Virus record (IMG/VR): IMGVR_UViG_3300048065_000354
Span: 1-25,829 of that record
Length of the DNA: 25,829 nt
Strand: one strand, 5' to 3'
DNA from: a virus
Shown here: one piece after another, positions 1 through 5,817 of the stretch
Layout: each line of letters starts with the position of its first letter
How positions within the stretch are numbered: position 1 is the first letter of the stretch
Translations under genes and position numbers: made by a program
The notes under the pieces: generated by a model
Databases searched by the model: none
What the model was told of the DNA's origin: nothing
The model's input: only the letters and a program-made list of their open reading frames with translations

Positions 1-101
1 TATATGTAGCTAATGACGAACTATTTAGTAATTATATCTATAGAGTTGAAGAAATAGATAGAGAAATTGAAGAGCTAGAAAAGGAAGAAGCAAATGTCTA
101 A
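1..101 (+). CDS. 3' end of a small phage protein, cut by the window edge
   Basis: An open frame (codons starting at base 3) runs from the left edge to a TAA at 99-101 and reads about 32 residues ending in EELEKEEANV. The tail is strongly charged (repeated Glu/Lys, EIDREIEELEKEE) and looks like a short coiled-coil end. The stop overlaps the next gene's ATG by 8 nt, the same tight packing as the genes that follow, which supports it as a real gene. The start is outside the window. Function unknown. Confidence 0.55.
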   Translation, partial: YVANDELFSNYIYRVEEIDREIEELEKEEANV

Positions 102-378
102 GACAAGCCAGATTATTATTCGTAACAGCAAAGGTCAGCTATTGTCTATCGTACAGGCAAAGGGTGGTGGCTATGGTATCATGGGGAATGTAAACTCAGG
201 ACAGGTAGAGGCTGCAAGTCTTAGCCCCTTGGCTGATGCACCAGATGGATATCTAAATGCAAAAGACTTGGCAGATGTCTTGTTACACTTTGAGGAGCAT
301 GGCACAAACCCTGCTCAGTCTGATTATGAGGAAGACATGAAAGACATTTACTATGGGGAATGGGATTTGTTGAAATGA
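94..378 (+). CDS. Hypothetical small phage protein, 94 aa
   Basis: Begins MSKTSQIIIRNSKGQLLSIV; the N-terminal half resembles a short beta-rich domain (IIIRNSKGQLLSIV, GGGYGIMG), and the C-terminal half is acidic (residues 78-90, YEEDMKDIYYGEW). An AAGGAAGAAG stretch just upstream of the ATG can serve as ribosome binding site. Its TGA overlaps the next start in an ATGA arrangement, so translation is probably coupled. I recognise no family. Its place in the early small-gene cluster suggests a host-takeover or early accessory role, by position only. Confidence 0.7.
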   Translation: MSKTSQIIIRNSKGQLLSIVQAKGGGYGIMGNVNSGQVEAASLSPLADAPDGYLNAKDLADVLLHFEEHGTNPAQSDYEEDMKDIYYGEWDLLK

Positions 379-548
379 GCAATCACGAAAATGACATTAT
401 AAAAGAAGGTATCATGGAAGATGTATATGATATGTCTGTAGACGAACTGGCTTGTAAGTTGATGTACTTTGATAAGGTAGCTTATGAAAATCTGATACCC
501 ATGCTAGAAAATTTAGTACAGGATTTGTTTGAAGAAAGGGCAGAATAA
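375..548 (+). CDS. Hypothetical acidic small protein, 57 aa
   Basis: The ATG at 375 forms an ATGA overlap with the stop of the preceding gene, so I prefer it to an in-frame ATG at 360 that lies deeper in the upstream gene. The product starts MSNHENDIIKEGIMEDVYDM and ends NLVQDLFEERAE. It is acidic and probably mostly helical. No family recognised. Confidence 0.6.
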   Translation: MSNHENDIIKEGIMEDVYDMSVDELACKLMYFDKVAYENLIPMLENLVQDLFEERAE

Positions 549-549
549 A

Positions 550-810
550 ATGGAACTTCCAAAGATAAGAACCAATGAGATAAACGGCTGGAACTATTCC
601 TGCTTTCCGCATAATGGAATACTTGGGGAGAAATATACTTTCCAAGAGTTATTCAATATGATAAAGGTACTATTCCTAGATATCAAGGAAGGTATTGAAG
701 TGGAAGACATCCTGACCTATTACAATGATGGTATGGATTTTATGTCTAACACAAGAGCCAAGCCAGAAGAACATGGCATAGAGGTAAAATGGAGATATAA
801 GAATGACTAA
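550..810 (+). CDS. Hypothetical small phage protein, 86 aa
   Basis: The ATG at 550 follows a GAAAGGGCAG purine stretch and immediately follows the previous stop. The frame is open further upstream, but that ATG (529) lies inside the preceding gene. The product starts MELPKIRTNEINGWNYSCF and contains an amphipathic helix (FQELFNMIKVLFLDIKEGI). No motif or family recognised. Its stop overlaps the next gene's start by 8 nt. Confidence 0.6.
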   Translation: MELPKIRTNEINGWNYSCFPHNGILGEKYTFQELFNMIKVLFLDIKEGIEVEDILTYYNDGMDFMSNTRAKPEEHGIEVKWRYKND

Positions 811-1072
811 AAGACTAGCCTTAACAGGATATGAAAGAGGATATTTGACTGCCTACTATGACACAGTAGTATTTGATGCTATGGCAGATTGTTGTGACGA
901 AGATTGGTTTGGCGTTCAGATAGGTGACAGAATGTTTGACTTAAACGCATGGGTAGATGAAGATACAGGTAATTTTGTATGCACAGTCTATGAGTGTGAT
1001 TGGATTAATGATAACTGGCAGACTAACTGCGACTATAGCTGGACATTGACAGAGGAGAATGAAGATGTTTGA
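803..1072 (+). CDS. Hypothetical acidic protein, 89 aa
   Basis: Starts MTKRLALTGYERGYLTAYY; rich in Asp, Trp and Cys (five Cys; DCCDEDWFG, YECDWINDNW). It ends TEENEDV. Those last codons are part of a 16-nt sequence that also supplies the ribosome binding site and start of the next gene and recurs at three later junctions. The Cys-Cys pair and aromatic-acidic composition are unusual, but no metal-binding pattern is convincing. Function unknown. Confidence 0.65.
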   Translation: MTKRLALTGYERGYLTAYYDTVVFDAMADCCDEDWFGVQIGDRMFDLNAWVDEDTGNFVCTVYECDWINDNWQTNCDYSWTLTEENEDV

Positions 1073-1241
1073 TAAAGATGAATTAGTAGCTCTTGTAGAA
1101 AGAGACATGAAGGGGTGGACACATGAGGACATTGTTCACTACGTAGGAAAGCTACTTAACATAGCAAGTCAGTATGACTCACAGATAAGAGATAGTTTAT
1201 CCACGGATATTCAGGAGATGAAGGAGAATGAAGATGACTAA
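1065..1241 (+). CDS. Hypothetical small protein, 58 aa
   Basis: Two in-frame ATGs exist (1059 and 1065). I chose 1065 (MFDKDELVALVERDMKGW) because GAGGAG lies at an ideal distance from it and because the same second ATG starts the genes at three sibling junctions. The protein is helical and acidic and ends MKENEDD, a variant of the shared ENED tail. No family recognised. Confidence 0.6.
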   Translation: MFDKDELVALVERDMKGWTHEDIVHYVGKLLNIASQYDSQIRDSLSTDIQEMKENEDD

Positions 1242-1428
1242 GTTTGACCCAAACAAATCATACAGCATAGGTGTGTGGGATATGACCTTTTATGTGGTTG
1301 ATGAAAATGGCAACCATGTACTTAATGAACAAGGTGAGATTGCTGTATTCCATGCACCAAACATTGACTATTCATACATGGCTGATGGTCTTGACGTAGA
1401 TGACTTAGAGGAGAATGAAGATGCCTAA
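1234..1428 (+). CDS. Hypothetical small protein, 64 aa
   Basis: Starts MTKFDPNKSYSIGVWDMTFY after an AAGGAG ribosome binding site in the repeated junction. It reads as a small beta-rich domain (SIGVWDMTFYVVDENGNHVL) followed by an acidic tail ending DDLEENEDA. It overlaps the genes on both sides by 8 nt, consistent with translational coupling. No family recognised. Confidence 0.6.
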   Translation: MTKFDPNKSYSIGVWDMTFYVVDENGNHVLNEQGEIAVFHAPNIDYSYMADGLDVDDLEENEDA

Positions 1429-1597
1429 GTACAAAGTAATAGCAACAGAATACATATTTAAGGATGCTCTTATTGAAGCAGATAGTGAAGAAGAAGCAAT
1501 CGCCAAAGCCGAAGAAGATGGTGTGGATTGGATAACAGTCGGTGGTGATTGGGAAATACATGAAGATATGACATTTGAGGAGAATGAAGATGCCTAA
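1421..1597 (+). CDS. DpnD/PcfM-like mini-protein, 58 aa (copy 1)
   Basis: Starts MPKYKVIATEYIFKDALIEA and continues with an Asp/Glu segment followed by EAIAKAEE, ending FEENEDA. The pattern K-Y-x-[VI]-I-A-x-E, then IEA-acidic-EAI, is shared with the gene at 1875, so the two look like diverged tandem copies. The pattern also resembles the short DpnD/PcfM-type domain (beta strand, VEA, SEEEAI helix) known from phages and plasmids; this is a recalled resemblance, not a search result. The molecular role of that family is not settled. RBS and start come from the repeated junction sequence. Confidence 0.6.
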   Translation: MPKYKVIATEYIFKDALIEADSEEEAIAKAEEDGVDWITVGGDWEIHEDMTFEENEDA

Positions 1598-1874
1598 TAA
1601 ATTTGCAAAGACAAGAGACATTGAGAAGCCCTACGCAACCTATCGTGTAGAAAATCCTAGCAATGGTATGTACTTTGAATGGAAAGTATTGAAGGCATGG
1701 CAGGGCAGGGAAGCAGAGAAGAAGAAGCCCTATGGCAGATGGTTCTGTGCAGTCAAATCACCTATGACCTATGGCTCATGGGAAAGAGGTGATGTGTATG
1801 CAAATGAAATACTAGAATTAAATCCACAACTAATCCAAGCAGACCCTGAATGGGTAGAAAGAATGGAAAGCTAA
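1590..1874 (+). CDS. Hypothetical small basic protein, 94 aa
   Basis: Starts MPNKFAKTRDIEKPYATYRV, with GAGGAG placed 7 nt before the ATG in the last copy of the repeated junction; an in-frame TTG at 1575 lies in the preceding gene and is unlikely. Residues 27-62 (GMYFEWKVLKAWQG... WFCAVKSPMTYGSWERGDVY) look like a compact beta-rich domain with several Trp and basic residues. No family recognised. Confidence 0.65.
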   Translation: MPNKFAKTRDIEKPYATYRVENPSNGMYFEWKVLKAWQGREAEKKKPYGRWFCAVKSPMTYGSWERGDVYANEILELNPQLIQADPEWVERMES

Positions 1875-2051
1875 ATGGAAAAGAAAAAATATGAAATCAT
1901 TGCCCATGAGGTAGTGGAGCACATCTACATCATAGAAGCAGAAGATGCAGATGAAGCTATTGACATGGTACAGGAAGAAGATTATGATGCTGTCCATGTA
2001 GAAAGTGTAATGAAAATGATAGACGAAGTTAAGGAGATTAAATATGTCTAA
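1875..2051 (+). CDS. DpnD/PcfM-like mini-protein, 58 aa (copy 2)
   Basis: The ATG directly abuts the previous stop (TAA-ATG). The product begins MEKKKYEIIAHEVVEHIYII and continues EAEDADEAIDMVQEEDYDAV. It has the same length as the 1421 product and the same layout: K-Y, aliphatic strand, IEA, acidic turn, EAI helix. This points to an old tandem duplication with the 1590 gene between the copies. The DYDAVHVESV end resembles the Tyr-containing end of DpnD/PcfM-type domains. Its stop overlaps the next start by 8 nt. Confidence 0.6.
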   Translation: MEKKKYEIIAHEVVEHIYIIEAEDADEAIDMVQEEDYDAVHVESVMKMIDEVKEIKYV

Positions 2052-2241
2052 CAAAAAGCCACAGTATGAACCAAGAAATGTAATGGTATCCGCATCAGAT
2101 TTGTCTACCATTGTTGCCCACCATTGGGAGCTAGTAAACAAGCTAGAGGAAGATGGCTTTGAATACATTGCCGAAGCGGTGAGAGATGTAGGTCAAAGAT
2201 TTGAACAGAAGCTATACAAGTCTGGGTTCTGGTGTCAATGA
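2044..2241 (+). CDS. Hypothetical small protein, 65 aa
   Basis: Preceded by a clear AAGGAGATTAAAT ribosome binding site. Starts MSNKKPQYEPRNVMVSASDL and is predicted helical, with a Trp/His-containing helix (IVAHHWELVNKLEEDGFEYI). The stop overlaps the next ATG in an ATGA arrangement. No family recognised. Confidence 0.65.
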   Translation: MSNKKPQYEPRNVMVSASDLSTIVAHHWELVNKLEEDGFEYIAEAVRDVGQRFEQKLYKSGFWCQ

Positions 2242-2321
2242 CTATAAACATAGAGCTACTAATATACATAGTAACATTTATGTGTGTTATAAAATTTATG
2301 CTACATGGGGATGAAGATTAA
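2238..2321 (+). CDS. Micro-gene: single-pass membrane peptide, 27 aa
   Basis: The ATG overlaps the previous stop (ATGA). The peptide starts MTINIELLIYIVTFMCVIKF and ends MLHGDED, a typical transmembrane helix (about residues 5-22) with a charged C-terminal end. It is the first of three consecutive micro-genes of this kind, which argues against chance. Function unknown; small inner-membrane peptides of phages often modulate host membrane proteins, but nothing here shows that directly. Confidence 0.5.
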   Translation: MTINIELLIYIVTFMCVIKFMLHGDED

Positions 2322-2323
2322 CT

Positions 2324-2416
2324 ATGGCAACAGAACTTTTCACCTTATTCCTATTGATATCTTATATCTTAGGATGTATAATAATTTTAATCTTATTATT
2401 ACTAACAGAGGATTAG
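2324..2416 (+). CDS. Micro-gene: single-pass membrane peptide, 30 aa
   Basis: Starts 2 nt after the previous stop. The peptide begins MATELFTLFLLISYILGCII and ends LLLLTED: almost entirely aliphatic, with acidic residues only near the ends. A GGGGATGAAG stretch upstream may be the ribosome binding site. Same architecture as its two neighbours. Confidence 0.5.
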   Translation: MATELFTLFLLISYILGCIIILILLLLTED

Positions 2417-2417
2417 A

Positions 2418-2480
2418 ATGTTAGAAACTATAATAGCTATAGAAGTAGTAGTATTAATACTAGTAATACTTAGTCACTAA
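2418..2480 (+). CDS. Micro-gene: single-pass membrane peptide, 20 aa
   Basis: Begins after GAGGATTAGA; the peptide is MLETIIAIEVVVLILVILSH, barely long enough for one membrane helix. It is the shortest of the three adjacent hydrophobic micro-genes and the least certain. Its coding sequence contains a perfect 14-bp palindrome (2449-2462), so the DNA may be kept for another reason. Confidence 0.35.
   Translation: MLETIIAIEVVVLILVILSH
2449..2462. repeat. Perfect 14-bp palindrome TAGTATTAATACTA
   Basis: TAGTATTAATACTA is its own reverse complement. Its half TAGTATTAAT recurs at 12298-12307 and 12342-12351, again inside palindromic sequence. It could be an operator for a DNA-binding protein, but AT-rich palindromes also arise by chance. 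Confidence 0.4.
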
Positions 2481-2497
2481 GAAAAGGAGTAATAGTT

Positions 2498-2683
2498 ATG
2501 AGTGACAATCTTTGGAATAAAGACAGAAAGAAATTGTTTAGAGAATTATACCACCAATATTTAGATGAGGGCTACGAGAACAAAGAAGCAAAGAAGCTTG
2601 CTAAAGAAGAGGCAGAAGAAATGATTGCCGAATCAGAAGACTTTGCTATGAGCCTTGCCTATGAGGAGTTTGGCGATGACTAA
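2498..2683 (+). CDS. Hypothetical charged helical protein, 61 aa
   Basis: Preceded by a strong AAAAGGAGTAATAGTT ribosome binding site. Starts MSDNLWNKDRKKLFRELYHQ; the middle is a highly charged helix (ENKEAKKLAKEEAEEMIAES), possibly a coiled coil. Overlaps the next gene by 8 nt. No family recognised. Confidence 0.65.
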   Translation: MSDNLWNKDRKKLFRELYHQYLDEGYENKEAKKLAKEEAEEMIAESEDFAMSLAYEEFGDD

Positions 2684-2888
2684 CTTGGTAGAGGACATAG
2701 TAGGTGAGAATGGAAAGGAAGCCACCATCTACGAGTTTGAAGAGAGCTATGAGGTTCTCTTGGCAGAAGGTGGAGAGATAAAACACAGAACTTTTTTTCC
2801 ACTGAATGAATTTGGTTTAGAATTAGCAAGAGATTGGTGTAACCGTTGGGCGAAAGGAATTAATTACAATGACAATAACTCTGAATGA
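2676..2888 (+). CDS. Hypothetical small acidic protein, 70 aa
   Basis: I chose the ATG at 2676 because GAGGAG lies 7 nt upstream of it; the earlier in-frame ATG (2655) has no such site. Starts MTNLVEDIVGENGKEATIYE; a beta-rich half followed by a Trp-containing helix (ELARDWCNRWAKGINYN). Overlaps the MazG-like gene by 20 nt. No family recognised. Confidence 0.6.
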   Translation: MTNLVEDIVGENGKEATIYEFEESYEVLLAEGGEIKHRTFFPLNEFGLELARDWCNRWAKGINYNDNNSE

Positions 2889-3204
2889 ATATCAAGAATT
2901 AGCAATGAAGACTGCAATCTTTCCAGAGAGTGCTAAGTATTCTTATCCTGCTCTTGGTCTGGCTGGTGAAGCTGGCGAGGTAGCTAACAAAGCAAAGAAA
3001 CTAATTCGTGATGGTGCAACACCAGAAGAGTTAGAAGAAAAACTGCTGGACATTGCAGACGAACTTGGTGATGTCTTGTGGTACATTGCAGCAATGGCAG
3101 ATGCATGTGGTGTGTCTCTTGAACATATTGCAAAGGCAAATCTACACAAGCTTGCAGACAGGGCAGTACGTGGTAAACTAGGTGGAGAAGGAGATAACAG
3201 ATGA
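2869..3204 (+). CDS. MazG-like nucleotide pyrophosphohydrolase, 111 aa
   Basis: All-alpha NTP pyrophosphatase of the MazG type, expected to hydrolyse nucleoside triphosphates to monophosphates and pyrophosphate with Mg2+. The two metal-binding motifs are visible: ExxE at E34 and E37 within GLAGEAGEVANK, and ExxD at E65 and D68 within DELGDVLWY. The length fits the single-domain phage forms rather than the two-domain bacterial MazG. MazG proteins are common in marine phages, where roles in clearing odd nucleotides or altering the host starvation response have been proposed. It overlaps both neighbours, so it belongs to the early operon. Family call strong; substrate unknown. Confidence 0.88.
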   Translation: MTITLNEYQELAMKTAIFPESAKYSYPALGLAGEAGEVANKAKKLIRDGATPEELEEKLLDIADELGDVLWYIAAMADACGVSLEHIAKANLHKLADRAVRGKLGGEGDNR

Positions 3205-3482
3205 CAGAAAAATCTTTTGAAGATATGACACAAGAAGAACGCATCCAGTATTGGAATGATAAAAGTGAAGAAGAAAAGATAAAGAGGTCAGATTCTGTAG
3301 ATGGATTACAGCCTGAACAAAAAGAATCTTTGCGAGAATTGCACAAGACTTTGGACACAGTGTTAGATACTGCTCTTTATCCTGACATGGGTGGCATTAA
3401 GATGGTGACTGCTTATGAGTTACAGGAACTTTCCGATGCCTTTGATACGTTCCAGTTTCAGTTTAATATGAGAGGACATTAA
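3201..3482 (+). CDS. Hypothetical small protein, 93 aa
   Basis: ATGA overlap with the MazG-like gene. Starts MTEKSFEDMTQEERIQYWND; the first half is charged and helical, the second half contains DTALYPDMGGIKMVTAYELQ and an aromatic stretch (FDTFQFQF). No family recognised. Co-translation with the MazG-like gene suggests the same early expression class. Confidence 0.65.
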   Translation: MTEKSFEDMTQEERIQYWNDKSEEEKIKRSDSVDGLQPEQKESLRELHKTLDTVLDTALYPDMGGIKMVTAYELQELSDAFDTFQFQFNMRGH

Positions 3483-3484
3483 TT

Positions 3485-3679
3485 ATGATTGATGTCTATA
3501 TTACAACGGGGTTCGATGATAAGGTAGTAACTACAATACCTTACAACGAGTTAGAAGATTGGTTGATAAACAGAGAAACCTTGTGTAAAGCAATGGGGTA
3601 TACAACAAAACGAACAAATCGTTTGCTGCATGTGCTTGACAATGGCAGATTAGATACAGTATACTTCACCAGAAATTAA
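3485..3679 (+). CDS. Hypothetical small protein, 64 aa
   Basis: Begins 2 nt after the previous stop. Starts MIDVYITTGFDDKVVTTIPY; a possible beta-strand pair followed by helices and a basic stretch (TTKRTNRLLHVLDNGR). AGAGGACATTAATT precedes the ATG. No family recognised. Confidence 0.6.
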   Translation: MIDVYITTGFDDKVVTTIPYNELEDWLINRETLCKAMGYTTKRTNRLLHVLDNGRLDTVYFTRN

Positions 3680-3691
3680 ACAGGAGAAGAG

Positions 3692-5350
3692 ATGGAACAC
3701 ACAGATTCAAAAGAAGTTTCCAGAGGAAGTTGCGAAGCTTGCGGCTCGTCAGACGCAAACATTTCTTACTCAGATGGACACACCTATTGTTTCTCATGCA
3801 CAGCATATACGAAAGGGGATACAGAAGATATGCAGTACACAAAGCCAGCACCTATACAAGGTGTATATCACAATCAATTCACAGACGGTCAGGTAACAGG
3901 ACTTGCAGACAGAAAGATTAGTCAACAGACTTGTCAATTCTTTGGCGTAAAGACTGTCTCTTCCGGTGACCAGATTGTAAAACATATCTATCCATACTAT
4001 GACGAATCGGGTGCTCACGTAGCCAACAAGGTACGTCAGGTACAAAACAAGGGCTTCATATCAGAAGGTCAGCTACCAAAGGCAAAGCTGTTTGGTCAGA
4101 ACAAGTTTGGTCAGAAGGGTAAGTTTATTACCGTCTGTGAAGGTGAGCTTGATGCCATGTCTGCCTATGAGTTGATGGGTTCTAAGTGGCCTGTTGTGTC
4201 CATCAAGAATGGTGCTCAGTCTGCCTTGAAAGATATCAAAGGCAGTTATGATTATCTCAATCAGTTTGAAACCATTGTACTTTGCTTTGATAATGACGAG
4301 CAGGGTAAGCTTGCAGCAGGAAAGGTAGCTCAGTTGTTTGAGCCAAATCGCTGTAAAATCATGGACTTACAGTACAAGGATGCTAACGAGTATCTCAAAC
4401 TAAATAAGAGAGAAGAGTTTACTCGTGCATGGTGGGATGCAAAACAATACACACCTGCTGGCATCCATAACCTTGCAGACATATCTGAAAGGCTCTATCA
4501 AGAAGAGGATGTGGAGACTTGTCTCTATCCTTATCAGGGTCTGAATGAGAAGCTGTTTGGTATTCGTACAGGCGAACTGGTGACAGTTACTGCAGGTACA
4601 GGCGCAGGGAAGTCCAGCATGATGCGTGAGTTGATGCATCACCTACTTATGAACACAGAACATAATGTGGGTGTCTTCTCTCTGGAAGAAAACATCAAGC
4701 AGACTGCCTTTCATCTGATGTCTGTTGAGGCAAGTGACCGTATCTATATCAAAGAGGTACGAGAAAAGTACAGCCTTGAACAGCTAAAAGAATTGGAACG
4801 TAAGACCATTGGTACTCGTAGGTTCTATGCCTTTGACCACTTTGGTTCTATCACTACAGACGAAATACTCAGTCGTGTACGTTACATGGTCAAGGCTCTG
4901 GACTGTAAGTTTATTATCATTGACCACCTATCCATCCTTGTGTCAGGCTTGGAAGGTGAAGATGAACGCAGAAACATTGACCAGCTTATGACCAAGCTTC
5001 GTTCACTGGTAGAAGAAACCAGATGTGCAATGCTTCTTGTATCTCACTTACGCAGAGCAACAGGTGATAAGGGTCAGGAGCAGGGCAAGGAGATATCTCT
5101 ATCTATGCTTCGTGGTTCACATTCTATTGCACAGATTAGTGATGCAGTGATTGCATTGGAACGTGACCAGCAAGCACAAGACCCAACACAAGCCAACACT
5201 ACGGCAGTCAGGGTATTGAAGAACCGTTATGCAGGTGAGACAGGTGTAGCCACCTACCTTCTGTATGACAAGGACACTGGCAGGATGTCAGAGATTGAGA
5301 ACCCATTTGAGGCAGACTCTAACGCAGATGATATAGGAGATTTTCTATGA
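3692..5350 (+). CDS. T7 gp4-like bifunctional DNA primase-helicase, 552 aa
   Basis: Unwinds DNA at the fork and makes RNA primers. Domains in order: an N-terminal zinc ribbon with Cys14, Cys17, Cys33 and Cys36 (CxxC...CxxC); a Toprim primase core with Glu150 in VCEGELDA and an acidic DND at 200-202; and a DnaB/RecA-like helicase. The helicase has Walker A GTGAGKSS around residues 302-309, FSLEE at 329-333 holding the likely catalytic Glu, and Walker B FIIIDHLSIL with Asp411. The length is close to T7 gp4 (566 aa). GGAG precedes the ATG. The stop overlaps the next gene as ATGA, and the polymerase follows two genes on, the usual replication cluster. The intact zinc ribbon suggests the full-length, primase-competent form. 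Confidence 0.95.
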   Translation: MEHTDSKEVSRGSCEACGSSDANISYSDGHTYCFSCTAYTKGDTEDMQYTKPAPIQGVYHNQFTDGQVTGLADRKISQQTCQFFGVKTVSSGDQIVKHIYPYYDESGAHVANKVRQVQNKGFISEGQLPKAKLFGQNKFGQKGKFITVCEGELDAMSAYELMGSKWPVVSIKNGAQSALKDIKGSYDYLNQFETIVLCFDNDEQGKLAAGKVAQLFEPNRCKIMDLQYKDANEYLKLNKREEFTRAWWDAKQYTPAGIHNLADISERLYQEEDVETCLYPYQGLNEKLFGIRTGELVTVTAGTGAGKSSMMRELMHHLLMNTEHNVGVFSLEENIKQTAFHLMSVEASDRIYIKEVREKYSLEQLKELERKTIGTRRFYAFDHFGSITTDEILSRVRYMVKALDCKFIIIDHLSILVSGLEGEDERRNIDQLMTKLRSLVEETRCAMLLVSHLRRATGDKGQEQGKEISLSMLRGSHSIAQISDAVIALERDQQAQDPTQANTTAVRVLKNRYAGETGVATYLLYDKDTGRMSEIENPFEADSNADDIGDFL

Positions 5351-5817
5351 AGGTAGCAAAGATTGATGGCGCATATAACAGGCGGTTTAGCCGCCAGAGT
5401 TATGAAGAGAATGATGCCAAGGCTAGAGAAGCCATTATGAATTACTTACAAAGTAATGGGCATGAAATACTTGATAGTCAGGAGAACTTTTCGTTTGACA
5501 TCAAGAGTAAAAAAGGAGATAATACGTACTTCTCAGAGGCAGAGATGAAGAACCAATGGAAAGGTGATTGGCCTGATACATGGAAAGAAATCAGGATACC
5601 TTACCGAAAACATAAGCTTATCAATAGGATGGCAGAGTTAGGAGCAGACAATCATTTCTTTAACTTCTATGTCATTCGTAATGATTGCAAGGCAGCATGG
5701 CGAATCAAAGACTTTGTAGTTGCCGAATCAGAAGTAAAGAAGTTATTTAGTTATCGTGTAAAAGGTGAAAGCTTTTTCCACATACCCTATCAGAAAGCGG
5801 AGCTAGTAGAACTATGA
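5347..5817 (+). CDS. Putative PD-(D/E)XK-type nuclease, 156 aa
   Basis: Residues 49-68 carry a nuclease-like pattern: Asp51 after a hydrophobic strand (NFSFD), then a turn and EAEMK with Glu66 and Lys68, matching the D...(D/E)xK arrangement. A conserved-looking block NQWKGDWPDTWKEIRIPYRK follows. I recall similar uncharacterised proteins from marine phages but cannot name a characterised member. It overlaps the primase-helicase and the polymerase by 4 nt each, so it is co-expressed with the replisome and may process DNA at forks or junctions. It is separate from the clear T7 gp3-type endonuclease at 9370. The fold is inferred from motif spacing only. Confidence 0.55.
   Translation: MKVAKIDGAYNRRFSRQSYEENDAKAREAIMNYLQSNGHEILDSQENFSFDIKSKKGDNTYFSEAEMKNQWKGDWPDTWKEIRIPYRKHKLINRMAELGADNHFFNFYVIRNDCKAAWRIKDFVVAESEVKKLFSYRVKGESFFHIPYQKAELVEL

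Larger units (their letters stand above)
1052..1592 (+). repeat. Four copies of a 16-nt gene-junction sequence
   Basis: GAGGAGAATGAAGATG occurs at 1052-1067, 1408-1423 and 1577-1592, and with one changed base (AAGGAG...) at 1221-1236. Each copy encodes the end of one protein (E-E-N-E-D or K-E-N-E-D) in one frame. It also carries the ribosome binding site and the start codon of the next gene in another frame. The third and fourth copies are identical for 21 nt, through the upstream stop codon. Confidence 0.85.

Noticed and set aside
360-374. An earlier in-frame start (MGFVE...) for the 375 gene
   Set aside because: It lies within the upstream gene with no ribosome binding site; the ATGA overlap at 375 is the pattern used by neighbouring genes.
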